A DNA stretch of 64,000 nucleotides from Oceanobacillus caeni (lineage in GTDB: Bacteria; Bacillota; Bacilli; Bacillales; Amphibacillaceae): positions 1-64,000 of the forward strand of contig NZ_JAHHXM010000009.1 of assembly GCF_019037185.1 (NCBI RefSeq), written 5' to 3'. Positions 1-8,561 of this stretch are shown piece after piece. A program made the position numbers and the translations under genes. The first letter of the stretch is position 1. Every line of letters begins with the position of its first letter. Under the pieces are notes generated by a model that had not been told where the DNA came from, ran no database searches, and saw only the letters and a program-made list of their open reading frames with translations.

Positions 1-77
1 AAATATTTGGTAAGACAATGTATTAGGCAAAAATTTAGAGACACTTCAGTACTGTCTACTTGACAGAACCAGGTGCA

Positions 78-158
78 ATTCCATTCGGGCACTCATCTAC
101 CTCATGAGTGACCGTTTTCTTATAATTCCATTCCATTCGGGCACTCATCTACCTCAGA
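78..158. repeat. Two units of the 52-bp CACTCAT repeat family
   Basis: The string TTCGGGCACTCATCTACCTC occurs twice, with CACTC starting at 90 and 142, a spacing of 52 bp. The first unit continues into ATGAGTGACCG, so CACTCAT and ATGAGTG form a short inverted repeat. The second unit lacks the right arm. Core, spacing and layout match the eight-unit array at 27.55-27.94 kb, so this is a dispersed family. The flanks (1-77 and 159-189) show nothing recognisable. Confidence 0.75.
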
Positions 159-189
159 ACTCCCGATCCCTCCGTTCTTTCCTCAACAG

Positions 190-1929
190 TCAATCCCCTA
201 GCTGCTGCTCAGCAAATGTCCGGTATAATTCATGGGAAGCCATCAACTCCTGATGTGTTCCTTCCCCTGTTATTTGTCCTTTTTCGATAAACATTATTTT
301 ATCAGCGTGAACGATGGTGGATAGTCGGTGTGCAATGACAAACGTTGTACGTCCGACCATTAAACGAGATAATGCCTCCTGGACAGCTTGTTCGGATTGA
401 CTATCTAAACTTGCAGTCGCTTCATCTAGCATTAATATTTTCGGATCTCTTAAAAAGGCCCGAGCGATATTAATTCGCTGTCTTTGCCCTCCGGAGAGTT
501 TCACACCACGTTCTCCAACCTCTGTATCTAATCCTTTAGGAAAAGATTGAATAAACGTATCGGCATAGGCCATTTCAGCAACCTTCCATAATTGATCATC
601 GGTAATACTACTCGCATTACTTAATCCGTAAGTTAAGTTATCTCTAATCGTCCCTGCCATCATCGCACTTTCCTGTGAAACATAGCCAATCTGACTTCTC
701 CATGACTTCATTGATAAGGAGTGAATGGGAGTATTCCCTATCCGAATGACACCAGATGTTGGTTCATAATATCTTTCAATTAGCCCAAATAAGGTCGTTT
801 TCCCCCCACCACTCGGACCAGCCAAAGCAACCATCTCTCCTGGTTCCGCTGTGAAATTAATATTCCGAAGAACAGTTTCATTTTCATCATAGGAAAAGGA
901 AACGTCTGAAAAAGAAACAGGTTGATTAGCAATATCCTGTTCCAAACCTTCTTGACTCTCTTCCTCACGCAAATCGAGAATTCCTATAATCCTCTCTGTC
1001 GCCCCTTTTGCCTTTTGTAATTCTGTAAAGAACATCGCAAAGGAAGTAATCGGATAAATAATTTGAAATAAGTACAACAAGAATGCCACGAGAGATCCCG
1101 TCGAAAGCGTACCTTCTGCAACACGAATTCCACCATAGCCAATAATAACAACAATGACAATCATCATAATGGTGTACATAAACGGACCGATTAAAGCAAA
1201 AATCCGTGCTTCTTTTAATCCATAGTTAAGCAAATTGGTAATACCAGACATCCCTTTATTCTGTTCCACTTCTTCGGCGGTCGAAGCTTTGGTTAAGCGA
1301 ATTTCACTTAAGGTTTGTTGGATATCACCAGTAAATTTTGCTGTTTCGTCTTGCAAGTTCTTTGATATTTTCGCCATTCTTGCACCAAGTGGCATCATAA
1401 TTGCAAATGTAACCGGTACAGCAATGAGCATTAACAACGTCATTTTCCAGTCCATAATTAGTAAAATGACAATTGCCCCGATAATAGTAATAAAACCAGT
1501 AATGAATTGCGGGAAATGCTGTGTAATAAGGTCTTTGACAATACCAGTATCATTTACGACACGGCTTACCGATTCCCCACTTGCATGTTTGTCAAAATAA
1601 CTTACTGGTAAACGAAGTAGTTTAAACCACATCGTCTCTCGTAATCTTGCAACAATCTTTTGCCCAACAGCTGCTAATAAATAAGTTGATACCCCATCTA
1701 CAACCGCTTGTAAAACAAATACGACAAAAATCGTAACAACAAGTGCAGTACTTATGGCATCTACCGAAAACCCATCCACTAATTCCTTTGTAAGCAAGGG
1801 AATGGAAAGACCAATGATCATCGTAATAATACTTCCGATTAACCCGATGAACAAGGACCATTTTGGTATTTTGGTTGATAAAATTAAAGAAATAAATGGT
1901 TTAAGTTTTGTTTTTTCTTGATTTTCCAC
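190..1929 (-). CDS. ABC exporter half-transporter, BmrA-like multidrug type
   Basis: This 579-residue protein has an N-terminal six-helix exporter membrane domain (about residues 20-310) and a C-terminal ATPase domain. Visible motifs are Walker A GPSGGGKTT, signature LSGGQRQR, Walker B ILMLDEAT and an H-loop AHRLST. The fusion and length fit homodimeric half-exporters such as B. subtilis BmrA (YvcC), which expel amphipathic drugs or lipids. The substrate cannot be read from sequence. The start is GTG at 1929, with AGGAG seven bases upstream. It appears to be a single gene: the next gene upstream, pta, ends in its own terminator. Confidence 0.9.
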   Translation of the reverse strand: MENQEKTKLKPFISLILSTKIPKWSLFIGLIGSIITMIIGLSIPLLTKELVDGFSVDAISTALVVTIFVVFVLQAVVDGVSTYLLAAVGQKIVARLRETMWFKLLRLPVSYFDKHASGESVSRVVNDTGIVKDLITQHFPQFITGFITIIGAIVILLIMDWKMTLLMLIAVPVTFAIMMPLGARMAKISKNLQDETAKFTGDIQQTLSEIRLTKASTAEEVEQNKGMSGITNLLNYGLKEARIFALIGPFMYTIMMIVIVVIIGYGGIRVAEGTLSTGSLVAFLLYLFQIIYPITSFAMFFTELQKAKGATERIIGILDLREEESQEGLEQDIANQPVSFSDVSFSYDENETVLRNINFTAEPGEMVALAGPSGGGKTTLFGLIERYYEPTSGVIRIGNTPIHSLSMKSWRSQIGYVSQESAMMAGTIRDNLTYGLSNASSITDDQLWKVAEMAYADTFIQSFPKGLDTEVGERGVKLSGGQRQRINIARAFLRDPKILMLDEATASLDSQSEQAVQEALSRLMVGRTTFVIAHRLSTIVHADKIMFIEKGQITGEGTHQELMASHELYRTFAEQQLGD

Positions 1930-1954
1930 TTTTGATCTCCTGTCTCATTTTTTA

Positions 1955-2015
1955 CAAGGTAGGAATTCGCTAAAGCCTGGAAAACGTCAAGTTTTCTAAA
2001 AAACCTACCTTACTT
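1955..2015. other. Inverted repeat upstream of the ABC exporter
   Basis: AAGGTAGG near 1956 and CCTACCTT near 2006 form an eight-base inverted repeat enclosing GTCAAGTTTTCTAAA. The enclosed string partly resembles the leader repeat at 11487 and 20294. It lies in the 5' leader of the exporter gene and could fold in its mRNA. No U-tract follows on the minus strand, so a terminator role is not supported. Confidence 0.35.
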
Positions 2016-2071
2016 TGTATACATTACGGATATGAAATCAATTTAGATTCACACTTCTTTAAAAAAAGTCA

Positions 2072-2112
2072 TAGAAAAAGCTTGCAGCTACGTATGATTT
2101 GCTGCAAGCTTC
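2072..2112 (-). terminator. Rho-independent terminator of pta
   Basis: AAGCTTGCAGC (2078-2088) pairs with GCTGCAAGCTT (2101-2111). On the minus strand the stem is followed by TTTTTC. It begins just after the pta stop codon. Confidence 0.85.
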
Positions 2113-2117
2113 TCATT

Positions 2118-3095
2118 TTACTCTGCCACTGCTTGTGCTGCTGTAATTAGGGCTAAGTTATAAACATCCTCTGCATTACATCCACGTGATAGATCATTTA
2201 CAGGTTTATTCAACCCTTGAAGGATTGGTCCTACTGCTTCAAATCCACCAAGACGTTGAGCAATTTTATAGCCAATGTTTCCTGCTTCCAAACTTGGGAA
2301 GACAAATACGTTTGCGTCCCCCTTAATAACGGAATCAGGAGCCTTTTTCGCTGCTACACTTGGTACAAATGCTGCATCAAATTGAAATTCTCCATCGATA
2401 ACTAAAGAAGGATCATTTTCTTTTGCAATTTGAAGTGCATTTTCTACTTTTTCAGTTTCTGGTGATTTTGCAGAACCTTTCGTAGAAAAGCTTAGCATCG
2501 CAATGCGTGGATCCACACCGAATAATTTAGCTGTAACCGCACTTTCCGCAGCAATTTCCGCCAAATCTTGGCTATCTGGTGATATGTTAATCGCACAATC
2601 CGCAAATACATATTTTTCTTCGTCGCGAACCATGATGAAGACTCCAGACGTTTTCTTCACTCTACCATTTGTTTTAATAATTTGTAATGCTGGACGTACT
2701 GTATCTGCTGTGGAATGTGCTGCACCACTAACAAGTCCGTCCGCTTTTCCCATATATATTAGCATTGTTCCAAAGTAGTTTTCATCAAGTAAAATTTTAC
2801 GTGCATCTTCTTCTGTTGCTTTACCTTTACGGCGTTCTACAAATGCCTGAACCATTTCATCAAACTCTGAATAATCATTAGGATTTAAAATTTCACAGGA
2901 AGAGATATTTGCTCCAACTTCTTTTGCTTTGCCTTCAATTTCTTCTTTATTTCCAATTAAAATAGGAGTTACTAATCCATCTGCACTTAATCTACTTGCT
3001 GCAGTTAAAATTCTTTCGTCTAGTCCTTCAGGAAAAACTATCTTTTTATCTTTTCCTGAAATTTTTTTAGTTAAATCATCGAATAAGTTACTCAT
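2118..3095 (-). CDS. pta: Phosphate acetyltransferase
   Basis: Pta interconverts acetyl-CoA and acetyl phosphate and, with acetate kinase, drives overflow acetate metabolism in the cytosol. The 325-residue protein is the short single-domain form typical of Firmicutes. It begins MSNLFDDLTKKISGKDKKIVFPEG and ends with the family-typical NDLSRGCNAEDVYNLA segment. An upstream in-frame TTG at 3110 lies inside the ribosome binding site; the real start is ATG 3095, preceded by TTGGAGGATTGTAAA. It is divergent to hemQ, as in B. subtilis. A dispersed repeat (3125-3198) sits directly in its leader. Confidence 0.95.
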   Translation of the reverse strand: MSNLFDDLTKKISGKDKKIVFPEGLDERILTAASRLSADGLVTPILIGNKEEIEGKAKEVGANISSCEILNPNDYSEFDEMVQAFVERRKGKATEEDARKILLDENYFGTMLIYMGKADGLVSGAAHSTADTVRPALQIIKTNGRVKKTSGVFIMVRDEEKYVFADCAINISPDSQDLAEIAAESAVTAKLFGVDPRIAMLSFSTKGSAKSPETEKVENALQIAKENDPSLVIDGEFQFDAAFVPSVAAKKAPDSVIKGDANVFVFPSLEAGNIGYKIAQRLGGFEAVGPILQGLNKPVNDLSRGCNAEDVYNLALITAAQAVAE

Positions 3096-3124
3096 TTTAC
3101 AATCCTCCAATATGCTATATATTC

Positions 3125-3198
3125 GTGTTCAAAAAGGAGGATGAAAAGACCGAGTTCGGCTAAATGCGAAGTGTCATTTTCACCGGACTTTTTGAACA
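3125..3198 (-). repeat. GTTCAAAAA-ended dispersed repeat, copy 1
   Basis: Read on the minus strand it starts TGTTCAAAAAGTCCGGTGAAAATGAC and ends CTTTTTGAACAC, so its ends form an inverted repeat. The same ends and internal CCGGTGAAAATGAC occur at 10144-10267 and 25130-25232. It is the shortest copy (about 74 bp). It fills most of the pta leader, so the pta transcript may begin in or near it. Confidence 0.8.
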
Positions 3199-3455
3199 GC
3201 CTCTATATGCATTTCCATCATAAATCAAACCATACTTTATTTAAAGAAATTGACATTGTTTTTCCTACATTTTTTGACAAACAAATGACAAATTGCAATA
3301 ATCGATTTAATCCAAATGCTTTCTCATGATTAGTATTCCCCAATTATGCTATAGTAAAAGGGAAAGTAAAAGTCCTTAAAATCCTTAAAATCATGGTTAG
3401 TTTGGGTATACAGGACTATGATATAAAAAATAATCATTTTAAAGGAGAGATACAT

Positions 3456-4205
3456 ATGGTAGAAGCAGTGGGAACTTTAGACGGTTGGTGCACCTTGCAC
3501 GATACACGTACATTCGATTGGACTTCTTGGAAGATGGCGTCTGAAAATGATAGAAAAGAAGCGGTACAAGAGCTTAAAGAATTAATGACCAAATGGGAAG
3601 CCATAGAAGAAGAGAAAAATGGTAGCCAATCCATTTATAAAGTAGTAGGTAATAAAGCCGATTTAATGTTTATCGTTGTTCGTCCGACAATGGATGAATT
3701 GGAAGAATTCAAAACAGAACTGAATAAATCAAAAATTGGCGATTACCTTATTCCAGGTTATTCATATGTTTCCATCGTGGAGCTAGGTACAAATGATACT
3801 GTTGATGAAGTGAAGAACCGCAAAATCAACGAGGCAGTGGAAGCACGCCTTAAACCAATTCTTCCTAAATGGGAACATGCTTGTTTCTACCCTATGAATC
3901 GCCGTCGTTGGAATGAAGCAAACTGGTTTACGATTGATCGTAAGGAAAGACAGAGATTACTAACGGACCACGCTGCAACTGGTCGTAAATACGCTGGTTT
4001 AGTGAAACAAATAATTACTGGATCCATGGGACTTGATGAATGGGAATGGGGCGTAACTCTATTTGCACACGATCCCCTTCAATTTAAAAAGATTGTTTAC
4101 GAAATGCGTTATGATGAAGTTTCCGCAATCTACGCTGAATTTGGCGACTTTATCATCGGAAATTACTTACCAAAAGAAGATCTAGATACTTATTTCACAC
4201 TGTAA
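3456..4205 (+). CDS. hemQ: Coproheme decarboxylase (chlorite dismutase-like)
   Basis: HemQ converts coproheme III to heme b in the coproporphyrin-dependent pathway of Gram-positive bacteria, decarboxylating two propionates with peroxide. The 249-residue protein shows the expected signatures: Tyr145 in FYPMNRRR (catalytic radical tyrosine) and His172 in LLTDHAATGRKY (proximal heme ligand). A longer frame opens at 3393, but ATG 3456 follows AAAGGAGAGATACAT and gives the family length. A hairpin terminator follows immediately. It is divergent from pta, as in B. subtilis (ywfI). Confidence 0.95.
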   Translation: MVEAVGTLDGWCTLHDTRTFDWTSWKMASENDRKEAVQELKELMTKWEAIEEEKNGSQSIYKVVGNKADLMFIVVRPTMDELEEFKTELNKSKIGDYLIPGYSYVSIVELGTNDTVDEVKNRKINEAVEARLKPILPKWEHACFYPMNRRRWNEANWFTIDRKERQRLLTDHAATGRKYAGLVKQIITGSMGLDEWEWGVTLFAHDPLQFKKIVYEMRYDEVSAIYAEFGDFIIGNYLPKEDLDTYFTL

Positions 4206-4226
4206 AGTTAATATAGAAAACTTTAA

Positions 4227-4260
4227 GCTATCACCCTTTGTGGTGATGGCTTTTTTATTT
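4227..4260 (+). terminator. Terminator of hemQ
   Basis: GCTATCACC (4227-4235) pairs with GGTGATGGC (4242-4250), followed by TTTTTTATTT. The rest of the 4206-4524 gap, down to gerQ, holds no other gene; a sporulation promoter for gerQ is expected there, but I could not place one with confidence. Confidence 0.85.
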
Positions 4261-4524
4261 ATTTTGAATGAATACAATCGACATCCTCTATCCGGAATTA
4301 TATTCACCATTAAAAAACTCTCCCAAAATAAATCCCATTTATCTGTCATCATTTTCTAGGTATTTACATACATATAATTATTGAGTCTAGCATCCCAGAT
4401 TATGGGCAGAAAGAAAAGATTCAAGTAATAACCACACTAACCATACGACTGCCCAGCAGTCTAGAGATAAGGGGAAGCCAACAAAGCATCAAAAGGAATC
4501 ACTTAAAAATAGGGAGGAATTTTA

Positions 4525-5031
4525 ATGTCTAATTATCAAGTTAACCGACAACAGGGGAACTTTTATCCGGTAGCTGCTGCTTATCCTTACCCGGGATACC
4601 TAATGAGTGCAGTGCCCGGTCAACCTATGCATCCTGTACAACAACAACAACAAGGTCAAATGCAACAAGTGCAACCACCATCAATTCAACAGCAGCAACC
4701 TGCTCAACAACAACAACACCAATCTACAGATGTACCTGGAATGCTACCTATTGAACAATCCTATGTTGAAAATATTCTTCGTCTTAATAAAGGAAAACTA
4801 GTAAAAGTTTACATGACGTTTGAGAACAATCCGAGCTGGAACGCAAAGGTGTTCACCGGAGTCATTGAGGCTGCAGGAAGAGATCATCTTATTTTAAGTG
4901 AACCAAATACCGGAAAACGATACTTATTATTAATGGTTTACCTTGATTATGTGGAATTTGATGAGGAAATCAATTATCAATCTCCATTTGGAGGTAGTAG
5001 TGGGCAATTAAGTACCTTCCCACCGAGATAA
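4525..5031 (+). CDS. gerQ: Spore coat protein GerQ
   Basis: GerQ is an inner spore-coat protein needed for the cortex-lytic enzyme CwlJ to function in germination. In B. subtilis it is cross-linked by transglutaminase Tgl. The 168-residue product has a Gln/Pro-rich N-terminal third (residues about 38-68, many QQQ runs). The conserved C-terminal half begins near MLPIEQSYVENILRLNKGK and includes the WNAKVFTGVIEAAGRDH segment. The start ATG follows AGGGAGGAATTTTA. Unlike B. subtilis GerQ there is no lysine before about residue 90. Neighbours ywdK and ywdI keep the B. subtilis cluster. Confidence 0.93.
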   Translation: MSNYQVNRQQGNFYPVAAAYPYPGYLMSAVPGQPMHPVQQQQQGQMQQVQPPSIQQQQPAQQQQHQSTDVPGMLPIEQSYVENILRLNKGKLVKVYMTFENNPSWNAKVFTGVIEAAGRDHLILSEPNTGKRYLLLMVYLDYVEFDEEINYQSPFGGSSGQLSTFPPR

Positions 5032-5111
5032 TTAGAAGGAAATTGGCATTGGGCAAATGCCTCCGTTGTTCTTATGCAGGAAGAAAGTTTTAACTCCCCT
5101 ATGTGCAAATC

Positions 5112-5155
5112 AAAAGGATGACACTTCCAAAAATCTTGTGTCATCCTTTCTTTTC
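5112..5155 (+). terminator. Terminator of gerQ
   Basis: AAAGGATGACAC (about 5113-5124) pairs with GTGTCATCCTTT (5138-5149), followed by CTTTTC. Confidence 0.8.
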
Positions 5156-5181
5156 TCAAATATATTTAAAATGGAGGTATT

Positions 5182-5436
5182 ATGATGAAGAGCCCGTTAG
5201 AAAAGTTTACCCTAGTTGAAATCCTCTCTATAGGTATTGCAGCTGTTGTTGGTCTGTTTGCCATGATACAAGGTTACTTCATCCTACTATTTATAACCTT
5301 CTATTTTATAGCGATTAGTTTAGTTTGCGAAGCTTTTATCTTTTTACATAAAAAAGATACTGCTCATGCTGGAAAACAATTAGTACGAGCTGTCTGTATT
5401 TTTATCTTTATCACTTATATGATTTTTCAAATATAG
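5182..5436 (+). CDS. Small membrane protein of unknown function
   Basis: This is an 84-residue protein with three predicted hydrophobic segments (about residues 12-30, 32-52 and 66-84) and a short charged loop HKKDTAHAGK between the last two. The start ATG, doubled as ATGATG, follows AATGGAGGTATT. It lies between gerQ and ywdK, and its stop overlaps the ywdK stop region by ten bases in convergent orientation. I do not recognise the family. The good ribosome binding site and clean hydrophobic pattern support it as a real gene. Confidence 0.7.
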   Translation: MMKSPLEKFTLVEILSIGIAAVVGLFAMIQGYFILLFITFYFIAISLVCEAFIFLHKKDTAHAGKQLVRAVCIFIFITYMIFQI

Positions 5437-5795
5437 CGAAGCACAAAAATCCCCAATAATACCCAACCAATTAAAAATGCAAGTCCACCAATTGGAGTTA
5501 TCATTGCAAAGGTTTTAATGGCTGTGGTGGAGTAAATATAAAGACTACCTGAGAAAATTATAATTCCTAGGAAAAACATCCAGCCAGCCCATGTTAATGA
5601 CCCGCTTTGCGCTTTTGTCATTAGAATTCCAACTGCTACTAACGCAAATGTGTGAAACATTTGATATTGTACTGCTTTATTCCATGTTTCTATTTGTTTT
5701 TCAGTCAATCTGCCCTCTAATCCATGTGCACCAAATGCCCCAAGTGCCACTGCTAAAAATCCATTGATTGCCCCTAAGATTAAAAATAGTTTCAT
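5427..5795 (-). CDS. ywdK: DUF423 small membrane protein
   Basis: The 122-residue protein has four hydrophobic helices and the family motif ALGAFGAHGLEGRLT near the N-terminus, followed by WNKAVQYQMFHTFALV. DUF423 proteins are widespread integral membrane proteins of unknown function; B. subtilis YwdK sits beside gerQ as here. The start ATG 5795 follows AAAGGAGACAATGGG. It is 33 bases downstream of ywdI on the same strand, so the two probably form one operon. Confidence 0.9.
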   Translation of the reverse strand: MKLFLILGAINGFLAVALGAFGAHGLEGRLTEKQIETWNKAVQYQMFHTFALVAVGILMTKAQSGSLTWAGWMFFLGIIIFSGSLYIYSTTAIKTFAMITPIGGLAFLIGWVLLGIFVLRYI

Positions 5796-5828
5796 CCCAT
5801 TGTCTCCTTTCTAAAAAGAGGATTAGCT

Positions 5829-6140
5829 TTAAAAGTCAAAGATAGAATCGCCATTTTCCTGTTCATGATCGATTGTCTCGCTTTGTTTCAATTGTTGTTG
5901 TTGGATTTTTTTAATGGTATCTTGCTTCCCAATCATTGCCTTTAATTCCGCTTCTGTAAATTCATCACGTTGTTCTTGAACTGTACTAATCTTTTCTGAA
6001 TCTTCTTCTAGAAACAAATCACATAGCAATTTCACGTTATTAATATGTATCAATAATTTATCTTGATTATTTTGGTTCTCTTTCGCATCATTTATTTCTT
6101 TCAACATTTTATTTAAAATCGTTTCATTTTCTATCGCCAT
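5829..6140 (-). CDS. ywdI: YwdI-like protein (DUF5327)
   Basis: This is a 103-residue soluble, acidic, helix-rich protein. It begins MAIENETILNKMLKEINDAK and contains LLCDLFLEE, then a Gln-rich coiled region KKIQQQQLKQSE and a terminal SIFDF. The frame stays open upstream to 6272, but ATG 6140 is preceded by AAGGAGCGTTCGT and matches the family's N-terminus. Its function is unknown. It is the first gene of a probable ywdI-ywdK operon, a pairing also seen in the B. subtilis ywd cluster. The family call rests on remembered motif similarity. Confidence 0.8.
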   Translation of the reverse strand: MAIENETILNKMLKEINDAKENQNNQDKLLIHINNVKLLCDLFLEEDSEKISTVQEQRDEFTEAELKAMIGKQDTIKKIQQQQLKQSETIDHEQENGDSIFDF

Positions 6141-6297
6141 ACGAACGCTCCTTAAACCTTGTGTTTTACACAAACTCATTATATCATGAATCCTATTGTA
6201 TGAATAATTATGGTATTGAACAAGTAAAAATCCTTGAGTTTTGTTCCCAAGGATTAATAAAAGCGTTTTCATATTTTTGTATTTATAAAATTTATAG

Positions 6298-6447
6298 TTA
6301 AGCTTTTACAAAAGTCTCTGCACAAGATTCTTGTTTTTCCTCTGAGTAGCGATGATACATCCAATGTAGAAAATTAACCTCTTCTTCTTTTAATTGTCTA
6401 CCAAGTTGTTTTGTGGCGTTCTCACAAAATTGCAAAAAATTTACCAT
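6298..6447 (-). CDS. Small hypothetical protein (49 aa)
   Basis: This short ORF begins MVNFLQFCENATKQLGRQ and ends SCAETFVKA. It is charged, with aromatic residues in the middle (NFLHWMYHRYSEE). ATG 6447 has a GGGGGTG sequence about eleven bases upstream, and a plausible sigma-A promoter lies at 6496-6523. It resembles no family I can name. Length alone would not support it; the promoter, the ribosome binding site and the amphipathic sequence together do, moderately. Confidence 0.5.
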   Translation of the reverse strand: MVNFLQFCENATKQLGRQLKEEEVNFLHWMYHRYSEEKQESCAETFVKA

Positions 6448-6495
6448 ACCGCTTTATTCACCCCCGAATGGAAAAACTTCATCTAATTTGTATTA

Positions 6496-6523
6496 ATTAT
6501 ACTACAATTTTTACAGAATGCAA
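6496..6523 (-). promoter_or_regulatory. Putative sigma-A promoter for the 49-aa ORF
   Basis: On the minus strand TTGCAT (6523-6518) and TATAAT (6501-6496) are separated by 16 bases. The -10 box is perfect and the -35 box is weak. Confidence 0.5.
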
Positions 6524-6570
6524 CTATATTTTTTAAATTGTTTGATAATATCGACACCTAGTAATGTAAA

Positions 6571-6598
6571 AATAGAAAAAGTGAGCATGCGCTCACTC
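6571..6598 (-). terminator. Terminator of the ubiB-phasin unit
   Basis: AGTGAGC...GCTCACT (6580-6597) is an almost perfect palindrome, followed on the minus strand by TTTTTCTATTTTT. The stop codon of the phasin-like gene lies inside the stem. Confidence 0.8.
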
Positions 6599-6907
6599 TT
6601 CAATAACATCCTTATCCGCTAATTTTAATTCTAATGTATGAATTCTTCTTCTAAGATCTTCTAATTCTTCTGTCGTTGCTATGCCCATTTCTTTTGCAAT
6701 CTTTTGTGTTTGTTTCTTTTGCTTGGATGACCATTCTTGTTTTTTTGTATCGCCTTTTTCAATAAAATTATCCATCATTGATTTTGCTTCATCTTGTGTT
6801 AACTCATTTTTATCAACAAGTTCCTTTAACTTCTGTTCCAGTTTTTCTTTTCCACTAACTGCAGCGCCAAGACCTAATAAAAAACCTTTTTTTAAGTAAT
6901 TGCTCAT
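6593..6907 (-). CDS. Phasin-like coiled-coil protein
   Basis: This is a 104-residue protein with a short hydrophobic N-terminus (LKKGFLLGLGAAVSGKEKLE). Long amphipathic helices follow, ending in a heptad-like segment EELEDLRRRIHTLELKLADK. It resembles the small phasin or PHA-regulator-like family often encoded beside UbiB kinases. Only four bases separate it from ubiB: the GGAGGTTAG that ends ubiB (Gly-Gly-stop) is also this gene's ribosome binding site, so the two are translationally linked. No PHA synthase is visible, so a PHA role is not implied. Confidence 0.75.
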   Translation of the reverse strand: MSNYLKKGFLLGLGAAVSGKEKLEQKLKELVDKNELTQDEAKSMMDNFIEKGDTKKQEWSSKQKKQTQKIAKEMGIATTEELEDLRRRIHTLELKLADKDVIEE

Positions 6908-6911
6908 TTTC

Positions 6912-8561
6912 CTAACCTCCGTTACGTCTTTTTCTTATAAATCGATGATGAATCAATAATATAATACTAAATATTACTGTAAATATTCCCGTGACAATGA
7001 ATCCGACCCATTTCATTATTTCTAAGCTATTAGTTATACTATATGCAGAAATACTAAATCCTACTATCACCATGATAAAAGAAGTAATCTCTAAAAGTAA
7101 ATAATATTGATGTTTCAGATTTATAAAATGTTTTTCTTTATCCCACTGCCTATCCTTTTCTCCGCTCTCCAGCCATGTTAAGAGAGCCCTTGGATAAGCT
7201 AAAATTGGTTCTGTTGCATTTTTTACATATTGCTTTGCAACTGACTCTGCGATACTTTTCGTCCCAAACCAATCTTTGATTTTAGGTTTAGCCCATTTAA
7301 TTATATTTATATTCGGGTTAATGGCAAAAATAATTCCCGCTACAATAGATATTGCTCTTAATAAGTAAGCATAGTCTGCTGGAAGTTGAATGGCGTCGTC
7401 TTTCATCACAACATCCAATTCTTCCTCAATGAGCTCCATTGCATTACCATCAAACTCTTTTAACATACCGTTTGAATATTTTTCAGTTGCTTCTTCAATA
7501 ACCTTCTTTAACTTTCGTTTATCCGCTTTTGGTAATACAAAATTCATTTTAGTTAGTGCCTCAACGACCATATCATAGTTTTCCAAAATAAAACCTTGTA
7601 TAAAGAGTTTAAAATGATCGACGTCCTTCTGTTTGATTTCTCCCACCATTCCGAAATCAATAATTCCAACACGGCCATCCGCTTGAATAATAATATTTCC
7701 CGCATGTGGATCAGCATGGAATTTCCCTGCGTGTAAAAATTGATCCATAAAAAAATCAAAAACAGTTTTGGTCGTTTGTTCCACATCAATATGATGTTGT
7801 TTCATAAATGCAGTATCTGTTATCTTTGCTCCTTCTATCCATTCCATAACAAGTACTTTATCGGTACATAAATCTTCATAATAGGTCGGTATGTGGATAT
7901 TTTTGTTTTCTTTGAATCGTTCTTTAAAGAATTTGCCGAATTCAAGTTCTTGTTCGAAATCCAATTCCCGATCCATCACTGTGATAAACTCTCGGAAAAG
8001 TGCTTTTAGGTCTAACTTCTTCCCAAAGGCCGTTAAAACTTTTATAATCCAAAACACCATTCTTAATGCTATAAAATCTTTATGAAAAATTTCTTCAATC
8101 CGGTAACGGCGTACTTTAATTGCAACATCTGTCCCATCCTTCAACACACCAACGTATACTTCCCCAATCGATGCAGAGGCGACTGATTCTCTTTTTATAG
8201 CCTTTAAATGCGTACCTAGGTCAGTCCCCCATTCTTTTTGCAATAGGCCTTTTGCATACTCATAAGGCATTGGTGGTACATGGTCAACTAATCCAGACAT
8301 TTCGTTAATAAATACATCAGGCATGAAGTCGGTTCTTGAACTTAGAAACTGACCAACTTTGATTAATACTCCTCCCAACTTTTCTGCCGTAACCCGATAT
8401 TCTTTAGCCATTTCTTCTAAAAGTTTATTCCATCTTTTTTTAGCCTGTCTATCCCAAATGGCTGTCTTCAAATGGAAAAGATAGATTTGAAAGATGAATT
8501 TGATAACCATAGAAACAATCACCGTAAAACGATAGACTGCGTTATATTTTAATCCTTTCAT
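6912..8561 (-). CDS. ABC1/UbiB-family atypical protein kinase
   Basis: UbiB/ADCK-type proteins are atypical kinase-like ATPases linked to isoprenoid quinone or lipid homeostasis at the membrane. This protein (549 residues from ATG 8561, 552 from GTG 8570) has the family motifs KxGQF (IKVGQFLSSRTDFMP), the Ala-rich loop (SVASASIGEVYVG), VAIKVRR, and HADPHAGN with IIDFGMVG for the catalytic and metal sites. Two C-terminal transmembrane helices follow. Both candidate starts have only weak upstream purine runs; ATG 8561 with GGGGTG is slightly preferred. It forms an operon with the phasin-like gene. Confidence 0.9.
   Translation of the reverse strand: MKGLKYNAVYRFTVIVSMVIKFIFQIYLFHLKTAIWDRQAKKRWNKLLEEMAKEYRVTAEKLGGVLIKVGQFLSSRTDFMPDVFINEMSGLVDHVPPMPYEYAKGLLQKEWGTDLGTHLKAIKRESVASASIGEVYVGVLKDGTDVAIKVRRYRIEEIFHKDFIALRMVFWIIKVLTAFGKKLDLKALFREFITVMDRELDFEQELEFGKFFKERFKENKNIHIPTYYEDLCTDKVLVMEWIEGAKITDTAFMKQHHIDVEQTTKTVFDFFMDQFLHAGKFHADPHAGNIIIQADGRVGIIDFGMVGEIKQKDVDHFKLFIQGFILENYDMVVEALTKMNFVLPKADKRKLKKVIEEATEKYSNGMLKEFDGNAMELIEEELDVVMKDDAIQLPADYAYLLRAISIVAGIIFAINPNINIIKWAKPKIKDWFGTKSIAESVAKQYVKNATEPILAYPRALLTWLESGEKDRQWDKEKHFINLKHQYYLLLEITSFIMVIVGFSISAYSITNSLEIMKWVGFIVTGIFTVIFSIILLIHHRFIRKRRNGG

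Noticed and set aside
3393-3455. N-terminal extension of HemQ (MVSLGIQDYD...)
   Set aside because: It has no ribosome binding site and exceeds the family length; ATG 3456 has a strong site and matches the conserved start.
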